Notes: a model not told the origin generated them from the sequence alone. A stretch of 64,000 nt of DNA from Erythrobacter fulvus (GCF_028595285.1 NZ_JAQQXQ010000006.1:161406-225405), one strand, 5' to 3'. Shown: positions 19,740-29,657, numbered from the stretch's first letter. Translations and numbers: made by a program.

Positions 19740-20258
19740 TTATAATATCAGTTCGTAGAGATACTCCGGATCGAGATGATCGCCCACCCGGAAGGTGATG
19801 TCGGCGATCTTGCCGAAACCGTAACGCTGGTAGAACCGCTGCGCGCCGTAATTCTCGGAATAGACCGACAGCAGCACCGCATCATGGCCCCTTTCTCGCG
19901 CCACGCCCAACGCCCAGTCCATCAGCCGCGCGCCGATACCATGGCCGGTATAACCGGGCAGGGCATAAAGCTGGCCCAGCTCGATCGGATCGCGCGCGTT
20001 GGAATGGTGCGTGTAATGGCTGGGGTAGCGCAGCTTGCAGAACGCGACCAGCTTGCCTTCATCCTCGACAAGGCGATGGGTGCAGCTGTCGCCCGCGATT
20101 TCCGCAGCCACCGCTTGCGGATCGTGAACCTCGGCAAGGAAGGCTTCGAGGTCGGCCGGGGTGTAAAGGTGGCCGAAGGCGGCGACGAAGGTTTCAGCCC
20201 CGAGCACGGCGAGCGCGGGAGCATCGGCAAGAGTGGCGGGCCGGTCAATCATGCGCAT
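19740..20258 (-). CDS. GNAT family N-acetyltransferase
   Basis: This 172-aa protein has the GNAT acetyl-CoA site in LYALPGYTGHGIGARLMDWAL and the following beta-4/alpha-4 segment GHDAVLLSVYSENYGAQRFYQRYGF. The N-terminal RPATLADAPALAVLGAETFVAAFGHLY is typical of small-molecule or protein acetyltransferases. The substrate is unknown. It lies 15 bases upstream of the SDR gene on the same strand and may be co-transcribed with it. Confidence 0.87.
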   Translation of the reverse strand: MRMIDRPATLADAPALAVLGAETFVAAFGHLYTPADLEAFLAEVHDPQAVAAEIAGDSCTHRLVEDEGKLVAFCKLRYPSHYTHHSNARDPIELGQLYALPGYTGHGIGARLMDWALGVARERGHDAVLLSVYSENYGAQRFYQRYGFGKIADITFRVGDHLDPEYLYELIL

Positions 20259-20327
20259 CGCCCTAGCGTGGAGGAAGCATGCTGTTAAGCTGGCGAAAGC
20301 CGCAGGGGCGCGTTATGCCGTCGGCCC

Positions 20328-21338
20328 ATGAAGAAACTCATCGCACTGGTTGCTCTCGCCCTCATGACCCAACCCGCACTTGCCGATGATGCGCCCAAGT
20401 GGTCCATCGCGATCCATGGCGGCGCAGGCACACTCGATCCCGCACAGATGACGCCCGAACGCCGCGCCGAATACGAGGCGGCCTTGCAGAAGGCGCTGGA
20501 TGCGGGGGCGGCGGTGCTGGCCGAGGGCGGCAGCGCGATGGATGCGGTCAAGGCGGCGATCATGCCGATGGAGGATTCGCCGCTGTTCAACGCCGGCAAG
20601 GGTGCGGTGTTCACCTGGGATGGCACGAATGAACTCGACGCCTCGATCATGGATGGGCGCGACCGCAGTGCGGGCGCGGTGGCCGGGGTGAAGACGGTGA
20701 AGAACCCGATCCTGCTCGCCGACAAGGTGCGCACCGACAGCGAACACGTGTTCCTGATGGGTACGGGTGCAGAGGCCTTTGCGGTGGACAAGGGCTTTGC
20801 CGTCACCCCGCCCGATTATTTCGCTACCGAAGCGCGCCGCCGCTCGCTCGAACGCTTGAAGGCGGAAAAGCTTTCGGCGCTGGATGTCGATCACAAGTTC
20901 GGCACGGTCGGCGCGGTCGCGCTCGACCAGAGCGGCAACCTTGCGGCGGGCACCTCCACCGGCGGGATGACCGGCAAGCGCTGGGGCCGCGTGGGCGATG
21001 CGCCAGTGATCGGCGCAGGGACCTATGCGGATAACCGGAGCTGCGCGGTCTCGGCGACGGGATGGGGCGAGTATTTCATCCGCGTCGGCGTGGCGCACGA
21101 GATTTGTGCGCGGCTGCGTGCAGCGGGTGCGGCGGCGCAGCAAGTGGCCGACGATGTCATGGCCGACGTGGCTTCGCTCGGCGGCGACGGCGGGGTGATC
21201 CTTGTTACGCCCGAAGGCGAGGCGCTGTTCAGCTTCAACACCACTGGCATGTATCGCGGCCGCGCGACCAGTGCAGGGGTGCGCGAAGTGGCGATCTTCG
21301 GCGGCGAGGAGAAGGCTTCGAGCACGCCCGATCACTGA
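20328..21338 (+). CDS. isoaspartyl peptidase/L-asparaginase (plant-type Ntn hydrolase), exported
   Basis: This 336-aa protein starts with a signal peptide (KKLIALVALALMTQPALA). IAIHGGAGTL and SPLFNAGKGAVF open the Ntn-hydrolase fold. Autocleavage is expected before Thr183 in KFGTVGAVALD, and GTSTGGMTGKRWGRVGDAPVIGAGTYADN is the classic beta-subunit signature. The family removes N-terminal isoaspartyl residues or hydrolyses asparagine. The signal peptide suggests periplasmic use in peptide salvage. Confidence 0.92.
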   Translation: MKKLIALVALALMTQPALADDAPKWSIAIHGGAGTLDPAQMTPERRAEYEAALQKALDAGAAVLAEGGSAMDAVKAAIMPMEDSPLFNAGKGAVFTWDGTNELDASIMDGRDRSAGAVAGVKTVKNPILLADKVRTDSEHVFLMGTGAEAFAVDKGFAVTPPDYFATEARRRSLERLKAEKLSALDVDHKFGTVGAVALDQSGNLAAGTSTGGMTGKRWGRVGDAPVIGAGTYADNRSCAVSATGWGEYFIRVGVAHEICARLRAAGAAAQQVADDVMADVASLGGDGGVILVTPEGEALFSFNTTGMYRGRATSAGVREVAIFGGEEKASSTPDH

Positions 21339-21344
21339 TCTCAA

Positions 21345-21411
21345 CCCCGTTCGCCTCGAGCGTCGTCGAGAGGCCCGTCAAAGGAGTCTCGACTTCGCTC
21401 GACACGAACGG
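21345..21411. repeat. REP-like imperfect inverted repeat (copy 2)
   Basis: The left arm (21345-21373, CCCCGTTCGCCTCGAGCGTC onward) and right arm (21386-21411, containing CTCGACTTCGCTCGACACGA) can pair, and both match copy 1 at 357-424. It lies in the gap between the convergent isoaspartyl peptidase and beta-lactamase genes, where it could act as a bidirectional transcription barrier. That function is inferred. Confidence 0.75.
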
Positions 21412-21418
21412 ATGTTGA

Positions 21419-22351
21419 TCAGTAAAGCTTGCCCACCATCGGCAACCCGCTCTCCGGCTCGGCGAATTCCTTGATCAGGCCGCCCACCCGCGCCAGCGTC
21501 TGTTCGCCGCGCGCGAGCATTTCGTCCTCGCTCTGGCGTGCGCGGAAATAGCAGGCGAAGGTGATCGGCGCGCCCTCTGGCGGCTCGGCAAAGCCGATGT
21601 CGATATAATTATATTCTGCCCCGCTGATCAGCCCGCTGGTGCCGGTCTTGTCACCCGCGATCCAGCCTTCGGGCAGTCCTGCGCGTACGCGCCGCAGGCC
21701 GGTTTCGGTTTCCACCATCCAGCCCTTCAACTCGGCCCGCTCGGCTTCGGGTAGAACGTCGCCGTAAATGATCCTTGCAACCGTTCGCGCCATGGCGGCA
21801 GGCGTGGTGGTGTCGCGGAATTCGGCTGTGGGGACGATATTCATTTCCGGCTCCAGCCGGTCCACCCGGCTGATCTTGTCGCCGATGGAGCGCCAGAAAG
21901 CCGTCAGCGCGGCCGGGCCGCCCAGTGCGCGCAGCAGGATATTGGCCGCCGGATTGTCCGACGTGACCTGCGTTGCCCGCGCCAATTCGCGCAGGCTGGC
22001 ACCGGTTGCCATGCGTTCGCGGGTGAAGGGCGCGTGGGACAGCATGTCCGCCTCTGTCCACTTCACGAGCTTGTCAGCATCGATCAGACCCGCCGCATCG
22101 CGCTGGAGCAACATCGCAGCCAGCGAAAGCTTGAAAGAAGAAGCATGGCCGAAGCGCCGGTCGCGGTTGATGCCGACTGACAGGCCCGTGGCGGTATCGA
22201 ACAGTTCGACGCCAAGCGTGCCGTCCGCCTCGCCCTCGATCCGCCGCAGTTCGGCGGCGAGCCGGGCCGCCGGCGCCTGATCGGGTGGAACGCAGGCCGC
22301 CGCACCCAGTGCCAGCGTGCCGCCGAGGAAATAGCGTCGGTCTATGATCAT
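21419..22351 (-). CDS. class A (serine) beta-lactamase-like protein
   Basis: This 310-aa protein carries all class A motifs: Ser71-x-x-Lys74 (SSFK), S131-D-N133, Glu167 (LEPEMN, the omega-loop general base) and K235-T-G237. A short N-terminal signal has RR near the start and ends in AAAC, so it may be a Tat-type lipoprotein. It hydrolyses beta-lactams or, if divergent, is a related penicillin-binding hydrolase. Its start overlaps the stop of the RDD gene (ATGA), making it the last gene of the MoxR/DUF58 envelope operon rather than a stand-alone resistance gene. Confidence 0.9.
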   Translation of the reverse strand: MIIDRRYFLGGTLALGAAACVPPDQAPAARLAAELRRIEGEADGTLGVELFDTATGLSVGINRDRRFGHASSFKLSLAAMLLQRDAAGLIDADKLVKWTEADMLSHAPFTRERMATGASLRELARATQVTSDNPAANILLRALGGPAALTAFWRSIGDKISRVDRLEPEMNIVPTAEFRDTTTPAAMARTVARIIYGDVLPEAERAELKGWMVETETGLRRVRAGLPEGWIAGDKTGTSGLISGAEYNYIDIGFAEPPEGAPITFACYFRARQSEDEMLARGEQTLARVGGLIKEFAEPESGLPMVGKLY

Positions 22352-23307
22352 GAGAACTTGTCTACCTTGCGCTTGCCGAACCTGAGATCGCCTTCGAGCT
22401 TGGCCCGCAATTGCGCATAGAAGGCTTCAAGGAAAGCCCGCTCGTCACCCGCGCCCGGTTCCCAGCCAATCTTGCGGCAGATTGTTTCATGCACCGCGGC
22501 GAGTGCTTCGGGCGAGGATTCGCGCAGCATGCGTTCGAGCGTCTGCAATTCCTTCTCGCCGTAAACCGACAGTTCGGCCTCGCCGAAATCATAGCGCGCG
22601 CCGGTAACCTCGCTCGCGCCCAGCGCCGCCGCGCCCTGCGTCGACAGCGTTTCCGCCAGCTTGGTGCGCGGCATTTCCACCACCCATGTCCCGGCGACGA
22701 TATCCCCCGCACGCAGGGCATCACGATTGAAGAAAGGCAGCAACAGGAACAGCGCAAACCATGCCGTCGCCGCCAAGGCCAGCGGGCCGACATCCTCGCT
22801 GTTGCTGCTCATGAGCAGCAGTGTGACGATGAACACAAGCGGATAGAACACCTCGATATCGCGCAGCAGGTTGCGCGCGATCACCGCTTCGGGTGCCAGC
22901 CGGCCGCCGCTGCGTGCGGCCACCCGGATGCCGACAATCCGCTTGCCCAGCGTTGCCCCGCGCGGCCCGAGTTCCTGCACGAGGAAATATCCGTACCACG
23001 TCACGAAAACGAAGATCACCAGCAGGATCTGCAGGAATTCCTGCGCGCCGCGCGGGGCATCAGTGGGATCGAAGCTTGTCCCCTCAAGCAGCCCGCCTGC
23101 AATCCAGAACAACAACATGTGAACGGCGATGAGCCCGAAGACGATGATCAGCACGTCGAGCATCAGCGCGCCCGCCCGGCTCCCGCGCGAAGCGAGGGTG
23201 ACTGGTAGCGACAGGCCTTCGGGGGTGATCATCTCCCGCCGGCGACCATTCCCCGCGCGCAGCCGGGGGCGCAGGCGCGGGGGCGTGCGGGTGGCGGCGG
23301 CGCTCAT
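22348..23307 (-). CDS. RDD-family membrane protein
   Basis: This 319-aa protein has an RDD domain in its first two thirds. The name-giving residues are in LASRGSRAGALMLDVLI, and LGPRGATLGKRIVGIRV is the conserved loop before the third helix. Hydrophobic helices lie about 48-72, 94-116 and 140-200. The remaining C-terminus (EVTGARYDFGEAELSVYGEK onward) is soluble. RDD proteins are often transport- or stress-related; function here is unknown. It overlaps both neighbours by 4 bases within the operon. Confidence 0.85.
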   Translation of the reverse strand: MSAAATRTPPRLRPRLRAGNGRRREMITPEGLSLPVTLASRGSRAGALMLDVLIIVFGLIAVHMLLFWIAGGLLEGTSFDPTDAPRGAQEFLQILLVIFVFVTWYGYFLVQELGPRGATLGKRIVGIRVAARSGGRLAPEAVIARNLLRDIEVFYPLVFIVTLLLMSSNSEDVGPLALAATAWFALFLLLPFFNRDALRAGDIVAGTWVVEMPRTKLAETLSTQGAAALGASEVTGARYDFGEAELSVYGEKELQTLERMLRESSPEALAAVHETICRKIGWEPGAGDERAFLEAFYAQLRAKLEGDLRFGKRKVDKFS

Positions 23308-24371
23308 GCCCCGTCCTCCGTCATCGGACGCGGGCGATAGAGGAAGAAATAGGCGAGCCAGAAGGCCAGCATCATCCCGCCGATCAGGAAGCGCGGGCCC
23401 GTGCCGTCAACCAGCTGGCGCGGGAAGGCTTCGAGCAGTGCGGCGACCACCATCATGATGACGACGCCGACCATCACCACCGCGCTGCGCTGCCCCGCTT
23501 CGGCAGCAGCGGCGAGCACGGGCCGCGTTCCGGGAAAGGCCATCGCGCGCCCGATATGGAGCCCCGCTGCACCCGAAAGGAGGATGCCGAAGATCTCGGT
23601 CGTGCCGTGCACGCTCAGCCATGCGGCGAGTTCCACCAGCAGCCCCTGCCCGTCGAACAGCCACAGCAGCGCGCCGAGCAAGGCCATGTTGTGCACCAGC
23701 AGCAGCAGCGAGGGGATGCCGAAGGCAAAACCGAGCGCAAAGGCGAGAATGCACACGGCAGAATTGTTGCTGAACAGCTGCGCGGCGAAGGTAGACAGGC
23801 CGGCCGCATTCTCTTCGGTCGCCAGCGTCGCCAGCAATTCCTCGCGGCTCGCCCCCGGCACGCGGGTGTCGGACATCCGGCCGGGCACGAGGCGATAATA
23901 CCAGGCCTCGTCGCGGGCGACGAGCAACCAGCCGACCACGCTGCCCGCGACCATCACCGCCAGCGCGATGCAGATGTCGAGCCAGAGCGCGCGCACCGCG
24001 CGGCTCCAGCCGCCGAACAGGAAGTCGCGCAGCCACGCGGCAAAGCCTTTCGGCGGGCCGTAAACCTGAAACCATGCGCGCTGCACCAGCGCTTCGAGAT
24101 AGCCGAGAGTGGCCGCATCGAGGCTGGTTTCACGCGCCACCGCAAGGCTGGAGGCAGCAGTGCGGTAAAGCGCGGGCAGTGCCAGCAGATCTTCGTCGGA
24201 AATGCGTTTGAGCCCGCCGCGCTCCATCCGCGCGACGATAGCTTCGAGCCGCCGCCATTCGCCTTCGCGTTCCAGCCGGAAGCGGTCGGAGCGCAGGCTT
24301 GCGCTTTCGATATCGGGCGGCGCGGCAACCGCCCCGCGACCGAACCATGACGAGAGGATCGGAGCCTTCAT
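23304..24371 (-). CDS. SpoIIM-like (stage II sporulation protein M family) membrane protein
   Basis: This 355-aa protein has a soluble N-terminus (about 1-110) then several TM helices containing SNNSAVCILAFALGFAFGIPS and VHGTTEIFGILLSGAAGLHIG, both characteristic of the SpoIIM/DUF95 family. In non-sporulating bacteria such proteins accompany MoxR-DUF58 genes and are thought to work at the envelope. The start at 24371 overlaps the DUF58 stop. A much longer in-frame N-terminus runs antisense-like through the DUF58 gene and was rejected. Confidence 0.85.
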   Translation of the reverse strand: MKAPILSSWFGRGAVAAPPDIESASLRSDRFRLEREGEWRRLEAIVARMERGGLKRISDEDLLALPALYRTAASSLAVARETSLDAATLGYLEALVQRAWFQVYGPPKGFAAWLRDFLFGGWSRAVRALWLDICIALAVMVAGSVVGWLLVARDEAWYYRLVPGRMSDTRVPGASREELLATLATEENAAGLSTFAAQLFSNNSAVCILAFALGFAFGIPSLLLLVHNMALLGALLWLFDGQGLLVELAAWLSVHGTTEIFGILLSGAAGLHIGRAMAFPGTRPVLAAAAEAGQRSAVVMVGVVIMMVVAALLEAFPRQLVDGTGPRFLIGGMMLAFWLAYFFLYRPRPMTEDGA

Positions 24372-25741
24372 CCGATCGCCTCGCTGTTCTTGATCAGGAA
24401 GTAGCGGTCGATCAGCTGCGGGCCGATTTTCTCCCACGGCGCCTCGATCACGTCGATCCCCATGCGCTTCAGGCGGCCGAGCACCAGTTTGCGCTGCTGC
24501 GACAGTGTGTCGGCGGTCACCGATCGGGCCAGTGTCGCGATGTCGGCAGGCGGAGCGGCGATAACGCGTTCGATCTCGGCGTCGGCCATGGTGACGAACA
24601 GCACCAGATGCTTGTTCGCCAGCCGTCCGAGGCTTTCCACCATCAGTTCCGCGCTGGTCGGATCGGTGAAGTCGGAAAACACCACCACCAGCGAACGGCG
24701 TTTGAGCCGCGTCGTCAGGGTCGCCAGCGCAAGCGTGAAATTGGGTTCCGCCGCTTCGTAATCCAACCCCGCTGCGGCGCTTTGCAGACGGTGGAAGGCG
24801 CGGGCATCGCCGATGAAGGGGGTGAACAGCTGCGGACGGCGGGCAAAACCGAACAGTGCGCATTTGTCGCCGCCCTTCAATGCGACATAGGCGCAGGTCA
24901 GCGCGGCGGACACTGCACGGTCGATGCGCGGCAGCCCGTCCACCGGCTCGCACATGGCCTGCCCGCAATCGAAGGCGAACACGATCTGGTTGTTGCGTTC
25001 ACTTTCGTTCTCGCGGGCGTAGAGGCGGGTGTGGCGTGCGCTCGCCTTCCAGTCGATCCGGCGCCGGTCCATGCCGGGTTCGTATTCGCTCAAGGCCTCG
25101 AACTGCGTCCCCTCGCCGCGGATACGCCGGGCGATGAGGCCGGTCTGGGCGTTGCGCAGGAAGGTCTGCAAGTCCTTCGATCGCACCGGCGACAAGTCCG
25201 GCCAGATCCGCACCGCCTGTTCGAGCGGATAGCTGACCTGCCGCGCGCCGAGGCCGAGTGGGCCTTCCCAGCGCAGCCACGCACGGCTGACTTCTGCGGT
25301 GCCGCGCCGGACGGGGGTGACGGTGGTCTCCCCGCGCCAGCCCGGTGTGTCGGGATCGGGGGTGAGCGTGACGAGCACGCGGCCGCCTTCCGCCATGCGT
25401 GGGTCGCAGGCGAGCGCGGCGCTGACCGCCCGTTGCCGCCCGCCGGCAAAGCGCGCGGCAATGCTGATGCTTGCCGGCTGCCCGACTTCGGTATCGGCAG
25501 GCGCGTGGATGTCCCAGCCGGTGTTGCGGCCCGACAGCAGCGCGTCCAGCACCACCAGCGCCAGCAGCACGCCGCCGAGCACCGGCGCGGCGATCCACGC
25601 CCCCGGTGCGGTGGCGGCGATCACCAGCGCGACCGGAGCGAGCGCGGCCATCGTCCACGCCGCCCGCTCGGTCGGGGCGATGACCAGCAGCCGTCCTAGC
25701 GGCGTGAGTATCGTCACAAGCAGGCGGTATGGCTCAGCCAT
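24368..25741 (-). CDS. DUF58-domain protein
   Basis: This 457-aa protein has two N-terminal TM helices (about 8-65), a beta-rich middle, the DUF58 hallmark EYEPGMDRRRIDWKASARH, and a VWA-like C-terminal fold (VFAFDCGQAMCEPVDGLPR, LVVVFSDFTDP). DUF58 proteins act with MoxR AAA+ ATPases as chaperone-like pairs for membrane or periplasmic complexes. The MoxR gene is 4 bases upstream and the SpoIIM gene overlaps downstream. Confidence 0.9.
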   Translation of the reverse strand: MAEPYRLLVTILTPLGRLLVIAPTERAAWTMAALAPVALVIAATAPGAWIAAPVLGGVLLALVVLDALLSGRNTGWDIHAPADTEVGQPASISIAARFAGGRQRAVSAALACDPRMAEGGRVLVTLTPDPDTPGWRGETTVTPVRRGTAEVSRAWLRWEGPLGLGARQVSYPLEQAVRIWPDLSPVRSKDLQTFLRNAQTGLIARRIRGEGTQFEALSEYEPGMDRRRIDWKASARHTRLYARENESERNNQIVFAFDCGQAMCEPVDGLPRIDRAVSAALTCAYVALKGGDKCALFGFARRPQLFTPFIGDARAFHRLQSAAAGLDYEAAEPNFTLALATLTTRLKRRSLVVVFSDFTDPTSAELMVESLGRLANKHLVLFVTMADAEIERVIAAPPADIATLARSVTADTLSQQRKLVLGRLKRMGIDVIEAPWEKIGPQLIDRYFLIKNSEAIG

Positions 25742-25745
25742 CGGC

Positions 25746-26708
25746 CTAGCGAGGTGCCTCGGTGCTTTCGACCAGTTCGGCGACCAGAGCCTCCATGTCG
25801 CGGCCCTCGATCTCGGCGGCGGGAGACAAGGTCAGGCGGTGGCGCAACACCGGCACGGCGAGCGCTTTCACATCGTCGGGGATCACGTAATCGCGTCCCT
25901 CCAGCGCGGCGCGGGCGCGGGCGGCACCGGCCAGCAGCACGGCCGCGCGCGGGGATGCGCCGACGGTGAGTTCGGCATGATCGCGGGTGGCGCGCACCAG
26001 CCGCACGACGTAAGCCGTGATCTCTTCGGCCACGGTGACCTGCGACAGCGCCGCCGCCGCAGCGCCGATGCCGGCCGCATTGGTGACCGCCTGCACGCCC
26101 AGATCGGCCGGTCGCTGCGGGCCGGAGCGCTGGCCATAGGTCGCCACGATCCGCGTTTCTTCCTCCTCCGCCGGATAGGGCACCAGCAGCTTGAACAGAA
26201 AGCGGTCAAGCTGGGCTTCGGGGAGGGGATAGACACCCTGGTTCTCGATCGGGTTCTGGGTCGCCACCACCATGAAGCGTTCGGCCAGCTGGTGCGTTTC
26301 CCCGTCGAGCGTCACGCGGCGTTCCTGCATCGCTTCGAGCAGCGCGGCCTGGGTCTTGGGCGGGGTGCGATTGATTTCATCCGCCAGCAGCAGATCGCAG
26401 AAGATCGGACCGCGGGTGAGGGTGAACTGGCTGGTCTGGAAGTTGAACAGGTTGGAGCCGAGAATGTCGCCCGGCAGCAGGTCCGGCGTGAATTGGATCC
26501 GCCCGAAATCGAGGCCCAGCGCCGTCGCGAAGCTTTGCGCTAGGAAGGTCTTCGCGGTGCCCGGCGGGCCCTCCATCAGCACATGGCCTTCGGACAGCAG
26601 CGCCACCAGCAGCATGTCCACCATGTCGTCCTGTCCGACGATCGCCTTGGCGATTTCGGCCCGGATCGCGTCGGCAAGCGCGCGCACGTCGATGAGGCTC
26701 ATGGTCAT
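25746..26708 (-). CDS. MoxR-family AAA+ ATPase
   Basis: This 320-aa ATPase has Walker A GPPGTAKT (47-54), Walker B LLLADE (106-111), and the MoxR motifs [12 protein letters not shown] and [24 protein letters not shown]-terminal lid ([20 protein letters not shown]) follows. MoxR proteins remodel partner proteins, typically working with VWA/DUF58 partners at the inner membrane. It is the central gene of the envelope operon. The third residue (26702) is an alternative start. Confidence 0.93.
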   Translation of the reverse strand: MTMSLIDVRALADAIRAEIAKAIVGQDDMVDMLLVALLSEGHVLMEGPPGTAKTFLAQSFATALGLDFGRIQFTPDLLPGDILGSNLFNFQTSQFTLTRGPIFCDLLLADEINRTPPKTQAALLEAMQERRVTLDGETHQLAERFMVVATQNPIENQGVYPLPEAQLDRFLFKLLVPYPAEEEETRIVATYGQRSGPQRPADLGVQAVTNAAGIGAAAAALSQVTVAEEITAYVVRLVRATRDHAELTVGASPRAAVLLAGAARARAALEGRDYVIPDDVKALAVPVLRHRLTLSPAAEIEGRDMEALVAELVESTEAPR

Positions 26709-26724
26709 GTGTTGCGTATCCCTG

Positions 26725-27981
26725 TCACAGCTTGTGGTTCAGATCGTCGAGCGCCCGTGCGGCGTCGAGAATGTCGGCGGGCCGATGGGCGGCTTCGAGC
26801 CGCGCGATGCGGCGCGAGAAGGGCTCTTCGGACGGCAGCCGGCGCGCAAGCGCGGCATCGATCGCCTCCGGATCGGGACGCGCAAGGCCGAGCCGCTGCG
26901 CTATCTCGCGCGCCGAAAGTGCGGCATAGGGCGCGGCCAGCAGGCCGAACCGCCGCGCCCGCAGGATCAGCCCCGCACCATTGGCGATCAACCGCTCCTT
27001 GCCGAATGCGATGGCGGGTCCGTTTGCGGCTGCGGGCGGGCCGAACCGCTGGAACGCGCGCCAGCCAACGATCAACAGCGCCAGCAACAGGCACAGCGTT
27101 GCAGCGAGGAAGGGCGGGCGGAAGGCCAGGGTAAGCAGATTTTCCGATGCGCCGAAGCCGTTGAGGGTCAGATCGAAGGTGATCTCGTCAATATCACCGT
27201 CATAGGCTGCCTCGCGCAGCAGAGCGAGCGCGGCTGCCGCGCGGGTTCTGTCGGCCAACCCGTAATTGTTCAGCAGATCGGGCTCGGCGACGAATATCGT
27301 CCAATGCGCGTCCTCGTAATAGTCGCTGCCTTGCTCCCCCAGCACCCGCAGCGCCAGCCAGTGGCCCGCCGAATCGGTGATCAGGGGTTCGTGAAGATCG
27401 CTTTCGTCCGCATAGAGGATGGTGCGGGTCGGAAGATTACCGCTCTGGGCAAAGCCGTCCCAGCCCGGCTCCTCGTCCTTCTCCAGCGTTTCGACCTGAT
27501 GGGTGAAGCCATAGGGCGAGGGCAAGTCGGCGGTCCATTCGGCGGGCTGGGCATCGAACAGCATCACCCACCCCGGCTTGAACTTCGAGCGCACCTCGCG
27601 CGGCAATGTTTGCGGCGGGCGCAGCGCATTCCATTTCGGCAGGATCACAAGCGTCGGGCCTGTCATCTCGCGGTTGCGCAGGATCTTTCCCATCTCCTTC
27701 GGATCGGCGCCGGGCGGCGGGGTGAGCACCAGCAGACCTTCGGTTTCGAGGCCCGAAGGGCTGCGCGATCGGGTGACGCCGAAACCATCGGCCTCCAGCA
27801 GCCGCGCCAGTCCGGCATAGCCGTTGAGGCCCTTGCTCGCGGCGTGGGCCTGCCCGTTATTGCCGCCCCCTCCGAAGTCCTCGCCCGACGCGATCAGCCA
27901 GATCAGGGCAAGGAACAGGGCAAAGCCTACCGCCACCAGCGCCAGCGTGCCGCCGCGCGAGAAGGCGACCTGCCCGCTCAT
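26725..27981 (-). CDS. DUF4350-domain membrane protein
   Basis: This 418-aa protein has an N-terminal TM helix ([20 protein letters not shown]), a large extracytoplasmic domain including [21 protein letters not shown] (DUF4350-like) and a second TM helix near residue 295 ([19 protein letters not shown]). A cytoplasmic helical tail follows. DUF4350 proteins commonly sit beside MoxR/DUF58/DUF4129 genes; biochemical role is unknown. The start overlaps the stop of the DUF4129 gene by 4 bases. Confidence 0.78.
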   Translation of the reverse strand: MSGQVAFSRGGTLALVAVGFALFLALIWLIASGEDFGGGGNNGQAHAASKGLNGYAGLARLLEADGFGVTRSRSPSGLETEGLLVLTPPPGADPKEMGKILRNREMTGPTLVILPKWNALRPPQTLPREVRSKFKPGWVMLFDAQPAEWTADLPSPYGFTHQVETLEKDEEPGWDGFAQSGNLPTRTILYADESDLHEPLITDSAGHWLALRVLGEQGSDYYEDAHWTIFVAEPDLLNNYGLADRTRAAAALALLREAAYDGDIDEITFDLTLNGFGASENLLTLAFRPPFLAATLCLLLALLIVGWRAFQRFGPPAAANGPAIAFGKERLIANGAGLILRARRFGLLAAPYAALSAREIAQRLGLARPDPEAIDAALARRLPSEEPFSRRIARLEAAHRPADILDAARALDDLNHKL

Positions 27982-28682
27982 GCGGCGCGCTCCTGCCCGG
28001 TGAGGCGGGCGAGCGCGAAATCGGCATAGGCCGCGCGTGCGGCTTCCCAGTCGGCTTTCTCGAGCGCGCGCAGGGCGAACAGGCTGCGCTCCACGCGTTC
28101 GGCGATGATCCTGAAGGCATTGCGCGCGGCCTCGGGCAGGGCGGGCAGCGCGGCAAGTTCACGTGCGGTGCTGGACGGTTCGACCCAGCCGGGCCGGGCG
28201 GCGGCAATCTGGCCGACGCTGCGCTGAAGCAACAGGTGGGTCGCCTCGTCGAAACGACCCTCGGCGGCAAGCCGGTCGGCATCCTCCAGCAGCGCAAGGC
28301 TGGCCGCACGTTCTGGCTGCCATTCGTCTGTCACGCCGGCAGAGGCACCGCCGCGCCCCCCGGCAGCGTTGCCGAAGGCGCGCCACAGCAGCACCAGAAC
28401 GAACAGCACGACACCCGTCAGCAACACCCATTGCAGCCACCACCAGGATGCGCCCAGCGTTTGACCGAGCGGGGCGAAGAGCTCCGCCAGAAACCGGAAC
28501 ACTTCCGACAGCGCCTTTTCGAACCAGCTCGGCTCGGGCGGTTTGATTTCCGGTATCTCGACGGGTGCAAATTGCAGGTCGTCCGATCCCCGCAAGCGAT
28601 CCCATGCGGACGCATCAGGGGCAGATGATGCACCTGATTTCGGGGATGATTCTGCCGGGAGGGTTTGCGCCGCTACGGTCAT
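27978..28682 (-). CDS. DUF4129-like membrane protein
   Basis: This 234-aa protein has a proline-rich N-terminus, one strong TM helix (SWWWLQWVLLTGVVLFVLVLLW, about 82-103) and a helical C-terminal domain (ASLALLEDADRLAAEGRFDEATHLLLQRSV, then FRIIAERVERSLFALR) matching DUF4129. It is the first gene of the seven-gene envelope operon, 72 bases after the prephenate dehydratase stop. The promoter could lie in that gap, but I saw no clear one. Confidence 0.75.
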   Translation of the reverse strand: MTVAAQTLPAESSPKSGASSAPDASAWDRLRGSDDLQFAPVEIPEIKPPEPSWFEKALSEVFRFLAELFAPLGQTLGASWWWLQWVLLTGVVLFVLVLLWRAFGNAAGGRGGASAGVTDEWQPERAASLALLEDADRLAAEGRFDEATHLLLQRSVGQIAAARPGWVEPSSTARELAALPALPEAARNAFRIIAERVERSLFALRALEKADWEAARAAYADFALARLTGQERAA

Positions 28683-28754
28683 GCCTTGCAGGTGGTGGCA
28701 TGGTGCCCGCGCAGGCGCAACCGCGAAACCGCCTGCCGCGGCTTGCGCGCCAAT

Positions 28755-29657
28755 CTAACCTCGCGCGCGGGCCTGTTCGTAGGTGCCCAGAATGCGCAAT
28801 TCCTTGGAATGGAACGCGCATTCCTCCATCGCCCGGTCGACCGCCGGATCGCCCGGCGCGCCGATGATGTCGGCATAGAACATGGTCGCCGAAAAGCTCG
28901 CGCCGATCTGGTAGCTTTCGAGCTTGGTCATGTTGACCCCGTTGGTGGCGAAGCCGCCGAGCGCCTTGTAGAGCGCCGCAGGGATATTCTTCACCTCGAA
29001 CACGAAGGTCGTCATCACCGGCTTGCCCGCCAGCGCGTCGGCCCCGAGCGGTTGCCGCGCCAGAACCACGAAGCGGGTCATGTTGTCGGGGCTGTCCTCG
29101 ACGTTCTCTTCAATGATCTTCAGGCCATAGAGGTCGGCGGCGATGGCAGGCGCGATTGCCGCGACATTCGGATCGCCGCGCTCGGCCACGAAAGCCGCCG
29201 CGCCCGCCGTGTCGGCATGGCTCAGCGGCACGATCCCTCTCTCGCGCAGGTAGCGGCGTGATTGGCCCAGCGCCTGCGGGTGGCTGTAGGCCGCTTCGAA
29301 CGGGCCATTGCCCAGCGCCATCAGCGCATGGTGGATCGGCATGAAATATTCGCCGACGATGTACAGCCCGCTTTCGGGCAGCAGAAAATGGATGTCCGCC
29401 ACCCGCCCGTGCTGCGAATTCTCGATCGGGATGATGGCGTGGCCCGCGCGCCCGTCCTTCACCGCTTCGAGCGCGTCTTCGAAGCTGAAACAGGGCAGCG
29501 GCAGCAAATCCGGGCGGGCCTCAGTCGCGGCGCGGTGCGAATTGGCGCCGGGCGAACCCTGAAAGGCGATTGCCCGCGAGGGATCGGCCGAAGCGGCGGC
29601 GCGCATCCGGTCGACGATTTCGAGAGCAGGGCCAGGAAAGGATCGCATAGTGATCAT
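28755..29657 (-). CDS. pheA: prephenate dehydratase
   Basis: This 300-aa protein has the catalytic dehydratase domain (IAFQGSPGANSHRAA, IIPIENSQHGRVADIHFLL, NMTRFVVLARQPLG) and a C-terminal ACT regulatory domain with MTKLESYQIG in place of the common ESRP motif. It converts prephenate to phenylpyruvate for phenylalanine synthesis; the ACT domain usually senses Phe. No chorismate mutase domain is fused. The start is ATG 29657 (or 29648). A longer in-frame extension runs antisense to the cytochrome gene and is not real. Confidence 0.93.
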   Translation of the reverse strand: MITMRSFPGPALEIVDRMRAAASADPSRAIAFQGSPGANSHRAATEARPDLLPLPCFSFEDALEAVKDGRAGHAIIPIENSQHGRVADIHFLLPESGLYIVGEYFMPIHHALMALGNGPFEAAYSHPQALGQSRRYLRERGIVPLSHADTAGAAAFVAERGDPNVAAIAPAIAADLYGLKIIEENVEDSPDNMTRFVVLARQPLGADALAGKPVMTTFVFEVKNIPAALYKALGGFATNGVNMTKLESYQIGASFSATMFYADIIGAPGDPAVDRAMEECAFHSKELRILGTYEQARARG

